A stretch of DNA of 64,000 nt from Chondrosia reniformis (lineage: Eukaryota > Porifera > Demospongiae > Chondrillida > Chondrillidae), in contig OX359193.1 of the NCBI GenBank assembly GCA_947172415.1, positions 7,248,501 through 7,312,500 of the forward strand, in the 5' to 3' direction. Shown here in pieces: positions 48,101 through 59,210 of the stretch (the stretch's first letter is position 1; each line of letters starts with the position of its first letter). Below the pieces are notes generated by a model that saw only the letters and a program-made list of their open reading frames with translations, was not told the DNA's origin and searched no databases. Made by a program: the position numbers and the translations under genes.

Positions 48101-51100
48101 AATCAAAATATTCTGTAATGATGTCTCTACAATAGTTTAGATTATATTTTATTACTTTTTTCTCAGATGTTGCATGTATCGCTTGGCTCCAAATCTGGTT
48201 GGAGATGGAGTGCAGCATTTCCAATAGATATTGTGGGAGTACACCATGTACAGATACCTTTTGAGCAGCAAGAATCAGCAAGCCTTTTTGTTAAGGTTGA
48301 ACAAAATGGTGGATGCCAGAAGTTGGTATGTCAATGTTTTTCCTCATTAATTGTCAACACATTTATATCTTTTGATACCTCCTTGTAGGTGACCCTCCTT
48401 GGTAACTGGATTTTCTGTTCCCATTTATCACAAAACCTACAGTTTAAATTGGAAACCGTAATGTCTTCAAGATCTCCTTTCATAAGAAAGATTGATCAGG
48501 TAGAGGATAGTAAAACTGCTGATCTAGTTGGGCTGTTTCCCGGCAACTCAACCCTTCCCTCCTGCCTGGCGCCAGACAGTAAATTTGCAGGGATACTCTT
48601 TTGTGGTGTTGAAGTGGAGGACCTAAGGGTCTGGTCGGACTGTCTTCCTCTCACAAATAGTAATGAGAAATGGAACAAACCAAGACTGCTTGCCAAGGTA
48701 ACCCTAAACATCATCTCATATGAGATTTTATCATAAGATACTTTTAACATGTCTTATTTTATTTTATACATACATACCTGAGTATAAGTTTCATGTATAT
48801 TATGTATAATACTTGTGTACAGGTTCCCCTGAAAGTTAACTGTGAACCAATACAATGTTGGTATAGCATTCAGTTAATGGAGAAGGACACTCCAGTTCCC
48901 TCTCCCATGAAAGTGAGTCCTTAGATGTCTCACTTAAAGCCTTAAAGCTTAAAATTAATATTTCTATTTATATATACGTATAGCATCCTAGTAGTAATCT
49001 GTTATTGGGTGGTTGCATCACATCTTTTAACTTGTTATTGTACTTGTACAGGTGATCCTGGCACCACTGTATATTGCAAGGAGTTTCCTACCATTTGGTG
49101 TTGCAATCCATTGCAAAACGGGAGATGTGACCGAATCTTTTGATGTTCCAGGCAAGGGGAGGGTCACTGAATTGACAGGATTATTAGCAGATATAGAATA
49201 TAGTATTGATATCGTTTGCAACCAGTTAAGGTATCCATAGTATTACATATTCCAACTTTAATACATATTCCTGTCTGTATGTATTAGTGATATAATTTTG
49301 TAATTGTTGGTTCTAGCACTAATTTCATTGGTCAAGACAAGCATCCAATCACACTATCTACAAAGTTCCTGAATAGTGTTCCTCTAGTGGAGAATGTTTC
49401 TCTGGAGGTTGAGTCTTCAGGAGCTGGAGTAAGGTGGACTGAAGGCATTCCGTCCTTCTCCCTCCCCCAAACCTCAAATGATGAAGTTACCAAAAGGGTC
49501 AAGTGGGATACAGGAGCAGTGTATTCACTAGTTTTAACTCCAGAGGAACATCAATCAGAGTTTGATCAGTTGGGTCCAATAGTCTTTTCTTTAACTAGAA
49601 CAAATGAAGGGAGTCTTCTTGTAGACTTAACACCGAAATACTTTGTAGTCAATCATTTGCCAATAGATTTGAAAGTGCAATCCTATTATGATGTCAGTAG
49701 GGAGCCACAATCACCTAAGGATCAAGTCAAAGCTACCTCCATTGAGAGTGAAGGTTGCTGTGTTATTCCCCAAACTAAGGTACCAATGTACTCAATTCAG
49801 GTCTCTGAATAGCCTGAATTAAGTACACCTGTAATTACCTGTTAAATGGATAGGTCTATTGTCTTTATTGAATGAAAAACATCTTTTGTTTCAATTAGTT
49901 TTCCCTGGGTTTGTCATGGAGTCAGCAGTGTCAGCTAAACTCCAACATAATTGACTTGTGTGACATGCTGAAAGATGTCAAAGAGTCAGTCACCAAACTC
50001 ATCTACCTAACAGGTCCAAAGGTGGGTGAATCTGCATGTACCTACCAAACCCTGGCAAGCTGCAATTGAATGGGATCATTGTGCACTCTAAACTTACCAT
50101 TTAGGGCATATTAGCCACTGTCAGTGTAAAGTTCCAGCAGAAAGGACCAACTAGTATTGTCACTGTTCAACCAAAATACATTTTACACAACAGAACTAGT
50201 TTCAAGATACAAGCTTCACCCATAAGACTCTCATCAAAGGTAACTTTGTATTTTTATGCAATTCTAATTTCTCATAGACATTGGCTTGTTCTTTCTCCAG
50301 CAAAGGATATAGATATGCCTGTTAAACTATATTTATTTAGAAGGTGTTCCCTTTTGGCTGTTAGGTTCTCTTTAGCTTCTCCTATGAAGACCTGTATCCT
50401 GTCAATATCATACAGAAAGATGCATCAGCCTGTCTCATCTTTTGGCAAGTCTTTGGTGAAGAGTTCCCTTTGAGTGCACTTTGCCTCACAGCTGCATCCG
50501 ATAGCTTCTCCTGGTCCTTACCATTGTCACTGAAATTTATCAGGCATTCCTTTGCTCTGCCATTACCAGAGACAGTAGGGAAGACTGTCCCTTGTGTGCT
50601 GTCTTCCCATGAGCATACAAGTAAGATTTAGAACATTTACAGCATGCATAGTTATGGTAAATTCATATCTGCATTTACATGTATTGAATATTGGTAAGCA
50701 AGCTTATTGTCAATGTAATTTGTAATATTTTATTGTACATATCTTTAAATATGCAGACAATACAATGTATCTGGTGATTTCAGAGGATCCAGTCCCTAGA
50801 CTTCAGTTCCAAAACTTGTGTCGTTTTCCCATTGATGTTGTGGAGGCGGGTGCTCGAGGTATCCATGCAGTACCATGGACCATCCAGCCAGGTCATACCA
50901 CAGTATACGAGCCCCCAACCATGGCGAAAGTCTATCCTATGGTACTCGGAGGTGAGGGAGAAACAGAACAGACACAAGAGATCCAGGAAACACTGAGAAG
51001 CTTGTCGATTAAGCTAAGAGATGCTTCAGATAAACTTCCTGGACACATTAATCTGTCTGAACCCATTAGCCCTTTAGATGCAAAGAGTTCCCTATCTCGC

Positions 51101-53424
51101 AGCTCCTCATCCAGTTCTCTAGCTTCTAGCTTTTTGAGTGGAGAGGATTGGAGTGGGCCTGTTTCTTTGCAGTTCAAGAGGGACGAAACCATACAATTTG
51201 CGAGTATGCGCAAGGTCTTTTTGACCTCTCATTGCCACACTCACACGCTGCATGTCACCATCTTGCCTTCGGGAGACACAGCTCCAATGTGTCCCATCGC
51301 ATCTTCTTCAGATGACTCTACACTTCAGCTAAAGAAGAAGCAAAATGTCACCTTTTTGTTGAAACTACAATCGGCATCTCTTATGTTGCAGGATACTGAT
51401 GAAAATAGAAAAATTCCTTCAGTTGAAAATATTTTATCACTCACAAGCAGTAACTTAAGCCTCCTCTATAGAGACGGTCCTTTTGTGGTGAATCTTCCTC
51501 AAGACCATGGGAAAATGGAAATAATTTGTCAGAAGCTTCAAATTGACAATGAATTAACCAGTGGATCCTGTGAGTACAGGGTAATCTTTGCTTCAAGGTC
51601 AAGTCACGAGTGGCAGGCAAGTCCCTTTGAAGAGGACAAACCGCTCCTTCAAGCCTTGTTAATATTTCACTGTTCACCTCTGCACTGCATCAAAAGTCTG
51701 AGACTAAAGGTTCAACCTGCAACTGTACAACTGGAGGATGAAATGATTAGCAACCTTAAAGAGACCATGAACCACTTATCTCCATCCCTCCCTCTGCCTA
51801 GGAACAAGCCGCAATATTTAAAGGAAACAGTAAGTTAAATCATATTTCAATCATATGTCACATATTAATTGTAAACTTTTTTATCTTTAGAACTCCTCAT
51901 ATGTACCTGCTGAGGTACTTTTAGAGGCTGACCGGGACCAATTCCCACTCATGATTGGAAATTTTGAAATAGAACCAGTAGTTCTCTATGTTAATGCTCA
52001 AGTGCACTTTAGAATGCTTCTCTCCTGCAGTGACCTGCCCCTAAAGTTTGAGTCTTATCAACAAAATGCCATCTTTTCTAACTGGTTTGAGCTGTCTCAA
52101 GCTATAGCTGCTAACTACTCCGCTGCCGCCATTTTAAAGGTGGGCTGGGCATTAGGGTCTCTAGAAATTCTTGGTTCCCCAGGGACACTAGTTAGGAATA
52201 TTGGAGCTGGATTCAGAGATTTTTTCAGGATTCCCTACGAAGGCATCACTCGTAGCCCCACCCACTTCATCTGGGGCATTGGAAGGGGCAGCAGTTCACT
52301 AGTGTCACACATGGCCTCAGGAACACTGCGTTCAATCACATCATTCACAAGCAGCATTGCTCGCAATATGGAGAAGCTATCTATGGATGACAGACACATT
52401 CAGGAGAAGCAAGCCCTCCGCACACAATACCAAAGCGACAGTGACAGTAACACCTTGACCTCAGGGCTGGTGAGTGGAGTCACAAGTCTGGGGTTGAGTT
52501 TGGTGAGTGCTGTGAGAGGAGTGGTCGATCAGCCTTTACAAGAAGTGCAGAAACAGTCAAAAAGTGGAACTAAGAAAGGCTTTGCAGCAACTCCACAAAG
52601 TCTAGTAACAGGCTTTGGAAAAGGTGTGTTTGGTGCTGTAACCAAGCCAGTGGGTGGGGCCATGGATCTGGTGTCTCACAGCAGTCAAGGTCTCATTGAC
52701 AGCCTCGGACTTTCAGTTCAATTAAAGTACTCAACTGAAAAGAAGAGCTTGAGACAGGAGCTGTCATTTCCAATGTCACAGTTTCCCCTACTGAATACAA
52801 TTATTGGGTAAGATTGAAGTGTTGTTATGTAATATAGGTCAACGAGGAAAAGGGTTAACATCATAAAATCTATATATTTATTCAAATTTCTCAACTTGTA
52901 GGAGTAGAGAGGCAGCTCTAGTCACAGTTTTCTTCCCCAAGCTTTTGGTCTCTCCATTGTTGGGTATCCCAAAGGAGGAGGTTGTCCTCATTCTCTCCCA
53001 TGAGAGCATTACTCTTGTTCCCTTGAACAAGGAACCTCATGAACCAAAGGTATACAGTATTGGAAGACATGCCATTGTCCCCAAAAGTGTTGAACAGAGT
53101 AAGATGGAGGAGGAGAATCCATCTCCTGTCACATCTGATTCAAAGAGTGTTGACCAGTTTGATTTATATCTGGTTAAGCGTGATGAACCAACTGGTAATT
53201 CCTCCACAAATGTAACTTCTGATGCACATTCAGCAGTGTTGGAGTGGAATATTGACGTGGCTGATAGAGGACACAATCCCCAAGTAGACGAGAAGAAGTC
53301 TAGCTCAATGGAAGTTGCTCTGGTGTTACACTGCAACTACGCACAACACAACCAATTAGTGGAGATTAGCAATTCTTGTTTTTTTGACAAACATGTTGAT
53401 GGATTCTTTAATTCATTTTCTTAA
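39170..53424 (+). CDS. VPS13B: VPS13B-type bridge lipid-transfer protein (about 26 exons)
   Basis: VPS13 proteins are long hydrophobic-groove bridges that move lipids between membranes; VPS13B acts mainly at the Golgi and recycling endosomes. The start at 39,170 gives MLEKYITPVLMYYLERYVKN, the chorein domain, followed by LSFWGGDATLKNLEL. A SWSSWAWSFV block near residue 330 matches the VPS13B subfamily rather than VPS13A, C or D. The C-terminal part reads FTSSIARNMEKLS, SAVRGVVDQPLQEVQ and GVFGAVTKPVGGAMDLVSHS, the conserved ATG2-C-like region. Exons sum to about 11.3 kb, near 3,780 residues (human about 4,020). Large exons are at 39,170-40,253, 43,132-44,250, 44,940-46,242, 50,758-51,829 and 51,891-52,808. 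Exon 5 most likely ends at 41,894 and exon 6 starts at 42,167; that junction is the least certain. Confidence 0.94.
41895..42007 (+). repeat. Short interspersed repeat in VPS13B intron 5
   Basis: Matches the reverse complement of 21,176-21,290 in PCCA intron 14, best over 41,927-42,005. Its left edge lies at or very near the exon 5 donor (AAT then GTAGAT at 41,895). Ignoring the repeat and reading through gives a false 16-residue extension (SEEEGEGSC onward) that fails to join exon 6 in frame. Confidence 0.75.
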
Positions 53425-53793
53425 TGCTTCTATAAACATACTTATTGATTTTGTATTTAGTTCAATTACAAGAATTATTTTTATATATGCCTTTGTACGT
53501 TATTAGATGTATACATACATACGTAGATATATACAAGTTATAGGCTTCTGTATCCTTTGAATATATGACTTGCAGCTTGCTGTCGTACTGTGACTCCACA
53601 CGTTCTCAGAAGAAGTAATTAAATGGCTCTGAAGCTGTCTCTAGATCTGCAAAAGAAAATGAGCTATATATATACACAGTGTAAGTTATATACCATATAT
53701 GGTGTCCATTAACTTTACTTTACCAGAGTTATATATGGCACCCTTAGAGGCTTAATTGTTGCCATGGAATTGGTTGCTATATATGGAAACTCT
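53425..53793. other. 3' region of VPS13B
   Basis: AT-rich, with no long open frame. A CCATATATGG sequence lies at about 53,693-53,702. A splice-acceptor-like TTTTCTTTTGCAG is present on the minus strand near 53,648, but I cannot attach it to a gene. Confidence 0.4.
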
Positions 53794-54820
53794 TCATTTG
53801 GCTTTGTTGAAGATGAAACTGGGCTGTGGAAAGAGAAAACAAGTAAGTCAAATATATAATATAGCATATCAAAGCTATACTCTCTATACATGGACATAAT
53901 TATAAGGTTTAAAAGAAAAACATAAAAAGCAGTAAACAATCAATAATTTAGTTATTGAATTGAATTGTCTGTGTTATTTGCTTAAGAATACAGATCTACA
54001 CAGAAAGGCTTAATGTGAACATCAATTAACCTACCCTGTTCATATTTAGCAATAACTTCCTCAACTTACTCACTTAAACAACAGTAACAAGAGAAACATA
54101 AACAATGTCTACAAACAGAGATGACAAAGTGGTCAGGAGACAGTATACAAATGCAAATTGATTAATTGGCCATAGCTATAAGAATTGAACAACTAAACTA
54201 TTGAAATAATTAGAAACTAGAAATTGGTACAGATTTCTATCATATTACAATTGCCATTTAAGAATATTATCTTAACTTAACAATTCCATACATTACAAGT
54301 ACAAATTACCATAGCAACACCTAAAAACAACATTGCCATAGTAACAGCTGTAATCATGTAGTTTTGAACCTTTAGAGTATTAACTTAGCAGGTAATTAGG
54401 GAATTTCACCAGTTGGGCAGGACTTGTCATACACATCCAATATGTACAGACACTTAGAATTTCAAATAATACTAAATTCCGTTTTCAATGTACATTATGA
54501 AGTGTCTATTTATCAAGTGTGTTATTAGTTAAGATATTAGTTGCAATGTTCCAAAACTTACACTCAAAGCAGAGCTAATTGTAACGTATCCATCATCTTC
54601 TCGATCAAACAAACATTGTCCATCCAACAAAATATCTACGACTAGGACATTTTGAAAATTGCTTTAATGTAATAATAAACTATGTCAACGTTTAGGCAAC
54701 ACTAAAAGACAAATATAAGTTGCGGGTGTGAGGTAAGCAGAAGGAAAGAAACGACCGAAACGACTTCAATCTAAAAAAGAAACGTTTATTTGGCAAATAA
54801 TTTTACCTGAAGGCTGCCAT
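53794..54820 (-). CDS. Possible three-exon small protein gene
   Basis: Exon 1 is 54,820-54,807 (ATGGCAGCCTTCAG, then donor GTAAAA). Exon 2 is 54,661-54,562, an open frame reading NVLVVDILLDGQCLFDRED then DGYVTISSALS, followed by a consensus GTAAGT donor. Exon 3 is 53,823-53,794, after a TTTCTCTTTCCACAG acceptor, and adds PSFIFNKAK and a stop. The total is 47 residues and the frames join. Points against it are the weak exon 2 acceptor (no pyrimidine run) and the very short product. I do not recognise the protein. Exon 2 is the most believable part. Confidence 0.35.
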
Positions 54821-55149
54821 TTTAATCACGTTACAAACTCAATGTAGGCCTATTGATCCTGATTCATTGCGTATCTCTCTATTTGCATTAGATGTGCATG
54901 CATATGATCTTGCTCATTGAATTTTTAATGTTTGGTTTACAGTTAGTTCGATGAAAATATACAATTTGTATAATTGTGAAATAAAAGATCGCTGCTGAAA
55001 CAATCAGAGGTTCATTAAGATACTGATAGCTTGTTTATTAATTAAGTTTTCTATTCATGGGGTCACTGGACATTTTATGATTTGCTTCGCTGGATAGCCA
55101 TGAATGATTTCTAATAGAAACTCAATAACAATAACAACTTGCTGAATAG

Positions 55150-56110
55150 GCCGGGTCATGTTCTGCATGTAGTTTATTGTTCTTGAACAGGATCTCGAAA
55201 ACAATAAGCAAAAGTTTGGTTACACAATTTTCCGCCAAGCTCACAATATTTCCCGCCGACAATTTCTAATAAATAGTCGAGGAAATTTTCAGTCTTTGGC
55301 CTCCGGGCTATCAACTCTGGAGGTCTACTTTGGTGTGGATCGATGCGAAAACCGTGGTAGGAGCACGACCATGGTACCATGCGACAAAGGGTCATCGGTG
55401 TTCGTATAGTGGGGTGGTCTCTCTACCTATGGGTTAGTGCCTGGAGATGTATCTCACTATTAATCCTGCTTGTGTGTTAAATTGGCACTTGCGGATTCTT
55501 GCTATACGACCCGTACCTGGAGGAGCGTGGGTCCAGTGCCACTACGTAGTCGGTCAGGAACCCCTGTTGTAGGCTGCAGCTTCAGGTTGGTTTGCAAGGC
55601 ATTTGCATTTGAATTTAAATTGTATTCAGTTTTCGTATCCATACATTAATGCAGTATTTCATTGTATATCATGTTTTTTCAATTCTTTTCTTATAGTTCA
55701 TTGAACTGATGGGTCCCTACTCTAAAGCGCCTGGCCGATCCCAATGAGCTAAAGTCTGTGTGCAGTGTTCCCAAGCTACGTTGTGTACACATGATGATTC
55801 TCATTGGTGGGAGTTTGTGGTCCGCCAGGGTCGGGCTTGGTCTGTTCGTAGCGTGGCAGAGCAAGACTAGTAACTGGTCAGAGGTCGGTCAGGTACGCCG
55901 GATCGCTCCCGTGCAACTTCTCTTACGACGCAAGTAGTGGAAGTGTCAAACAGAGTTGAGAAACCGGAGGCCATTTGGGGCACGAAGTACTTCTACCTCC
56001 ACGTGGTGTGCCCTGGGATCACTCAGTAAAGTGATGCTAAGCGAAGTACTGCAACCACAATCCAGTAGCCACTCAAGAAGGAAAAGAAACGAAGCTAAGA
56101 ACAACCAGGA
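55150..56110. other. GC-richer island with broken reading frames, possible mobile-element remnant
   Basis: This stretch is visibly richer in G and C than the AT-rich DNA on either side. On the plus strand at about 55,697-55,873 a frame reads FIELMGPYSKAPGRSQ, meets one in-frame TGA, then continues CVQCSQATLCTHDDSHWWEF and WSVRSVAEQD to a TAG. On minus, MASGFSTLFDTSTTCVV occurs. The interrupted frames suggest a decayed coding element, but no family is recognised. Confidence 0.4.
55174..55395 (-). CDS. Doubtful open frame in GC-richer island
   Basis: A 73-residue frame (MTLCRMVPWSCSYHGFRI to FRDPVQEQ) with several cysteines. The opposite strand is also open across much of it (VWIDAKTVVGARPWYHATKG), so GC content alone may explain both frames. 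No splice sites or known domain support it. Confidence 0.2.
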   Translation of the reverse strand: MTLCRMVPWSCSYHGFRIDPHQSRPPELIARRPKTENFLDYLLEIVGGKYCELGGKLCNQTFAYCFRDPVQEQ

Positions 56111-56458
56111 AGAACTAATTTAAGAAATGTTGTTTGAACACTTTTTCTTTTTAGTTTGTATTATTTTTAATTGTCAAACAAAAATGATCAATGTGCAAAG
56201 ATAATTATGATGAATTCATAATAAAATTGGTATATTAAAAAGAGCTATAGTAATTAAATGCTTCCATCTATGCATAAGCATTCAGTATACTCTTGTAAAT
56301 TATCGCATAACAAGTATATCATCCACCTTGCAAGCGTGTATGGTGTCTGCATGAGTTGAATTATATGTATATATTTATTACTGTTAAATATATAATTAGT
56401 ATGCGCATCAACTTTACAACAGGAAATTAAATTATTTGCATAATGTCGTTCATAATAA

Positions 56459-56553
56459 AAAGAGGAATTTTCGATAGAAAAAAAAGAAACAAAAAGAGGA
56501 AAAAAAGAAAAAAGAAAGGAAGAAAACGAAAAGAAAAAAAGGAAAAAAGGAAG
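56459..56553. repeat. Homopurine tract (A/G only on plus)
   Basis: After TTTTCGATAG the sequence is almost purely A and G for about 80 bp (AAAAAAAAGAAACAAAAAGA, later AAAAAAGGAAAAAAGGAAG), interrupted by single C bases. The matching minus-strand frame, rich in phenylalanine and serine, is an artefact of this composition. Confidence 0.85.
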
Positions 56554-56897
56554 ATCTATTATCTGCATGCTTCTACAATGAATATATATTACAGATGATA
56601 TATCCTGTGCTCATGCAGTGCAGATGAGTCAATGCAGTCACCCATCTACAGAGAACCTTTTTGATGTTAAAATTTATGTATTTATTAAAGTAATGTATTT
56701 CCATTCACTAGACCAGAAGAGATTTGTATAGTATATCAATACACACTCATAGTACTCCGCAGGGACATGTGCATCCTCTAACCACACTCGCTCACTTAAT
56801 CTTTTCTCTCCATCAAAACCTCATATATATCATAATTTCTAAACCCATGAGATATGCTTTTTGAATGATGACAGCAATCAGCAATGATACACATTTG

Positions 56898-59142
56898 TTA
56901 ATAATATATCTTATTATGGATCTTGTGCAATATAGTCTCTTTCAGTGATGGGATTGCTTCAATTTCAGCCTTCACTCTCTTTTGCATCAGACGAAGCTCT
57001 CTGTGATAGAAAGGATTCACCTGCAGCCAAGATAACACTACGTAAGTACATCTTTACCACTTAACAACAAACAGAATGTTTAGAAATATACCAATGTGCG
57101 GTTAACTCAATTATTGTCACTCTATGTGTACATACGTATTCTTTCAGTGCTGTGCAGAGACCGCTGTAAGTCTTTTCATCACTAGGAGACCATGGCTGAA
57201 GGACATCCTCAGTGACCTTACAAGAGTCATTGGTACTGTCAAATATGTCATAATAATGTACTCCTAGCCACTTAACATCTACAGCTGAGAAAGGTATATG
57301 TTTTGATCCAATTAACATTTCTGTATGACGTTTATATCTATCAATCTCCATGCACAAAGAATATAGTACCAGTAACCTCCTTATATACATACATAAAGGG
57401 ATATACATAATATATATACATACATAAAGGGATATACATAATATATATACATACCAAAGGCATGACTTTCTGTTCCCATTCGTGTGGAGCCAAACTTGTA
57501 TGTTAACAGAATTCCCATTCCATGAGGCTGAGATGAGGAAACAGAAGTGAAATTAATATATTTAACCACATCATGCCAGTAATATTATATATAAGTCATA
57601 CAGATGTGTGTACATCATGTATGAAGCTTACATTATAATCAAACAGTCCCAATACAGGCACTTGCAGTGACTCAGACAGTTTCCTAGTAACTGCTCTAAC
57701 ACTAAGTGGTGGGTACCCACATCCTGGAGGACGGGAATTACATCTGCCTTGATGTATGTCTGTGGGGAGGTCCCCTGTGGGGAGGCCCCCCTAATTACCT
57801 GTAATGATAACACAAGGTAAGGTTTCCCAGAATTTCTGCCTGCAAAGGTTATTAAAAATGGCATCTGCGTAAAGCAAAGGGAGGTCTGTAAAGTGAGACT
57901 AAACAAGCAGTTATTATTGTAAGAGCTATATGGACTTTCTGTACCTTTTTCCACAACAAGAATGTAGCGTGCTCCTAGTGCTGCAAAAGTCAGCTTATCC
58001 ACAATGCCAGGAATCTATATACGTAATAGGCCTATATGTATCAATTCAAATGTATACACATGTACAAAGACCATGCAGAGAATTATTACATGGGCTCACT
58101 TGCTTGCCAGATTCACTGACTGAGCAATCATAAGGCACTGCCCCATCTTCCTATATATACAGTATATAAACATATAGCCAGAAGAATTGCTGACAGGTAA
58201 TTTAGTTTGGCAATTTTGGCAGTTTATGAGCTAACCACTAAGGTATAATATATTCTGCCGGCATAAGATATAATATAATCTACCAGTATAATCTGCCAGC
58301 ATTAACGTACAACTTACTGCATATAGCTATATGGTACATGAACACTCTGAAGAGCTGCACTAACCTTCCATAGGACAAGACCAGCAATATAGCCAGAACC
58401 ACTGGCACAGATACCAAGCGATCTTCTTGCACACTGTGTCAGTGCTACCACATCTGACATATAAAATCAAATATCAAGATATTGTGTGTTACACTACTAT
58501 CATATATAAATACACATTGATCTGGAAGGAATTAAAAAGGTATAGTTCATGTGTGTATGGGTTATGGTGACGGAGAAGTTCAATGTAGATCACCTTGCAG
58601 GATAGAATTGAATTCATTTTGGTTTTTGAATTGCTGTACAAGGCAGTAGTAAGCCTCTCTCTGTGTTACTACTTTTCCTTCATCCAGGAGCTGATAGATC
58701 AAACTCAGAACCTGCCATACTTTAGATAACAATGTATTTTGATGATGCACATGTAGGCCTATACATAAATACAGTTTACAAACAGTTCACTTTTAACAAA
58801 ACTTTTACTCCCAGCTCCACTGTTCGAGAACAATCTCTTGACTGTTTTTGCTTTCCCCAAGTGTACAGTGCCATCTCTATCTCTCAGAACATTACCACCT
58901 GATCTACTGATCTGTAATAATCATATACTTAGACACCACGAGTTAATTGTATAAATTACATCATCACAAACACTCACTAATTCCATTGAAGGATTTTTAC
59001 CATTAGCAACATCACTCAAGAAAGACAGGAGTAGATTTTCGATTATCTTTTTCGTTTCCTCCGGTTCGGTTAAACGTGCATCATAAAAATCGTCTCCAAC
59101 GTGGCTGTTAAAGTCCTGAACTTGCCTGTTAGCAGCAGCCAT
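56898..59142 (-). CDS. SPO11: SPO11, meiotic double-strand-break transesterase (11 exons)
   Basis: SPO11 is the topoisomerase VI A-like protein that makes the breaks starting meiotic recombination. Eleven exons give about 381 residues (human 396). Exon 1 starts MAAANRQVQDFNSHVGDD at 59,142. The winged-helix part has KIWQVLSLIYQLLDEGK and VTQREAYYCLVQQF; the second tyrosine of the pair, about residue 120, aligns with the catalytic one. Then come RRSLGICASGSGYIAG and the Toprim part: YILVVEKD (metal glutamate), LPCVIITG, and GLFDYNPHGMGILLTYKFGS (the D-x-D/N motif). The end is NPFYHRELRLMQKR to HNKIYY. The usual TGKGxPD stretch reads TGCGYPP. All expected regions are present. A minus-strand AATAAA lies at 56,681-56,686. 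Confidence 0.95.
57386..57452. repeat. 31-bp tandem duplication in a SPO11 intron
   Basis: Two and a bit copies of a unit with TACATAAAGGGATATACATA followed by ATATATA, between the PHGMG exon and the AVDVKW exon. Confidence 0.8.
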
Positions 59143-59210
59143 CTCTCGTATGTGCGCGAAATATTCAAGTTTCCCGGGTCTCTCAGGAGACAGAACAACT
59201 TCATTTTAAA
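59143..59210. promoter_or_regulatory. Shared divergent promoter of SPO11 and the NT5DC-like gene
   Basis: Only 68 bp separate the SPO11 start codon (minus) from the NT5DC-like start codon (plus). CTCGTATGTGCGCGAAATA and TTTCCCGGG lie inside. Both 5' untranslated regions must be tiny or overlap. Confidence 0.55.

Noticed and set aside
55697-55873. Selenoprotein read through TGA
   Set aside because: No known selenoprotein family matches and both strands are open, so a decayed element is simpler.
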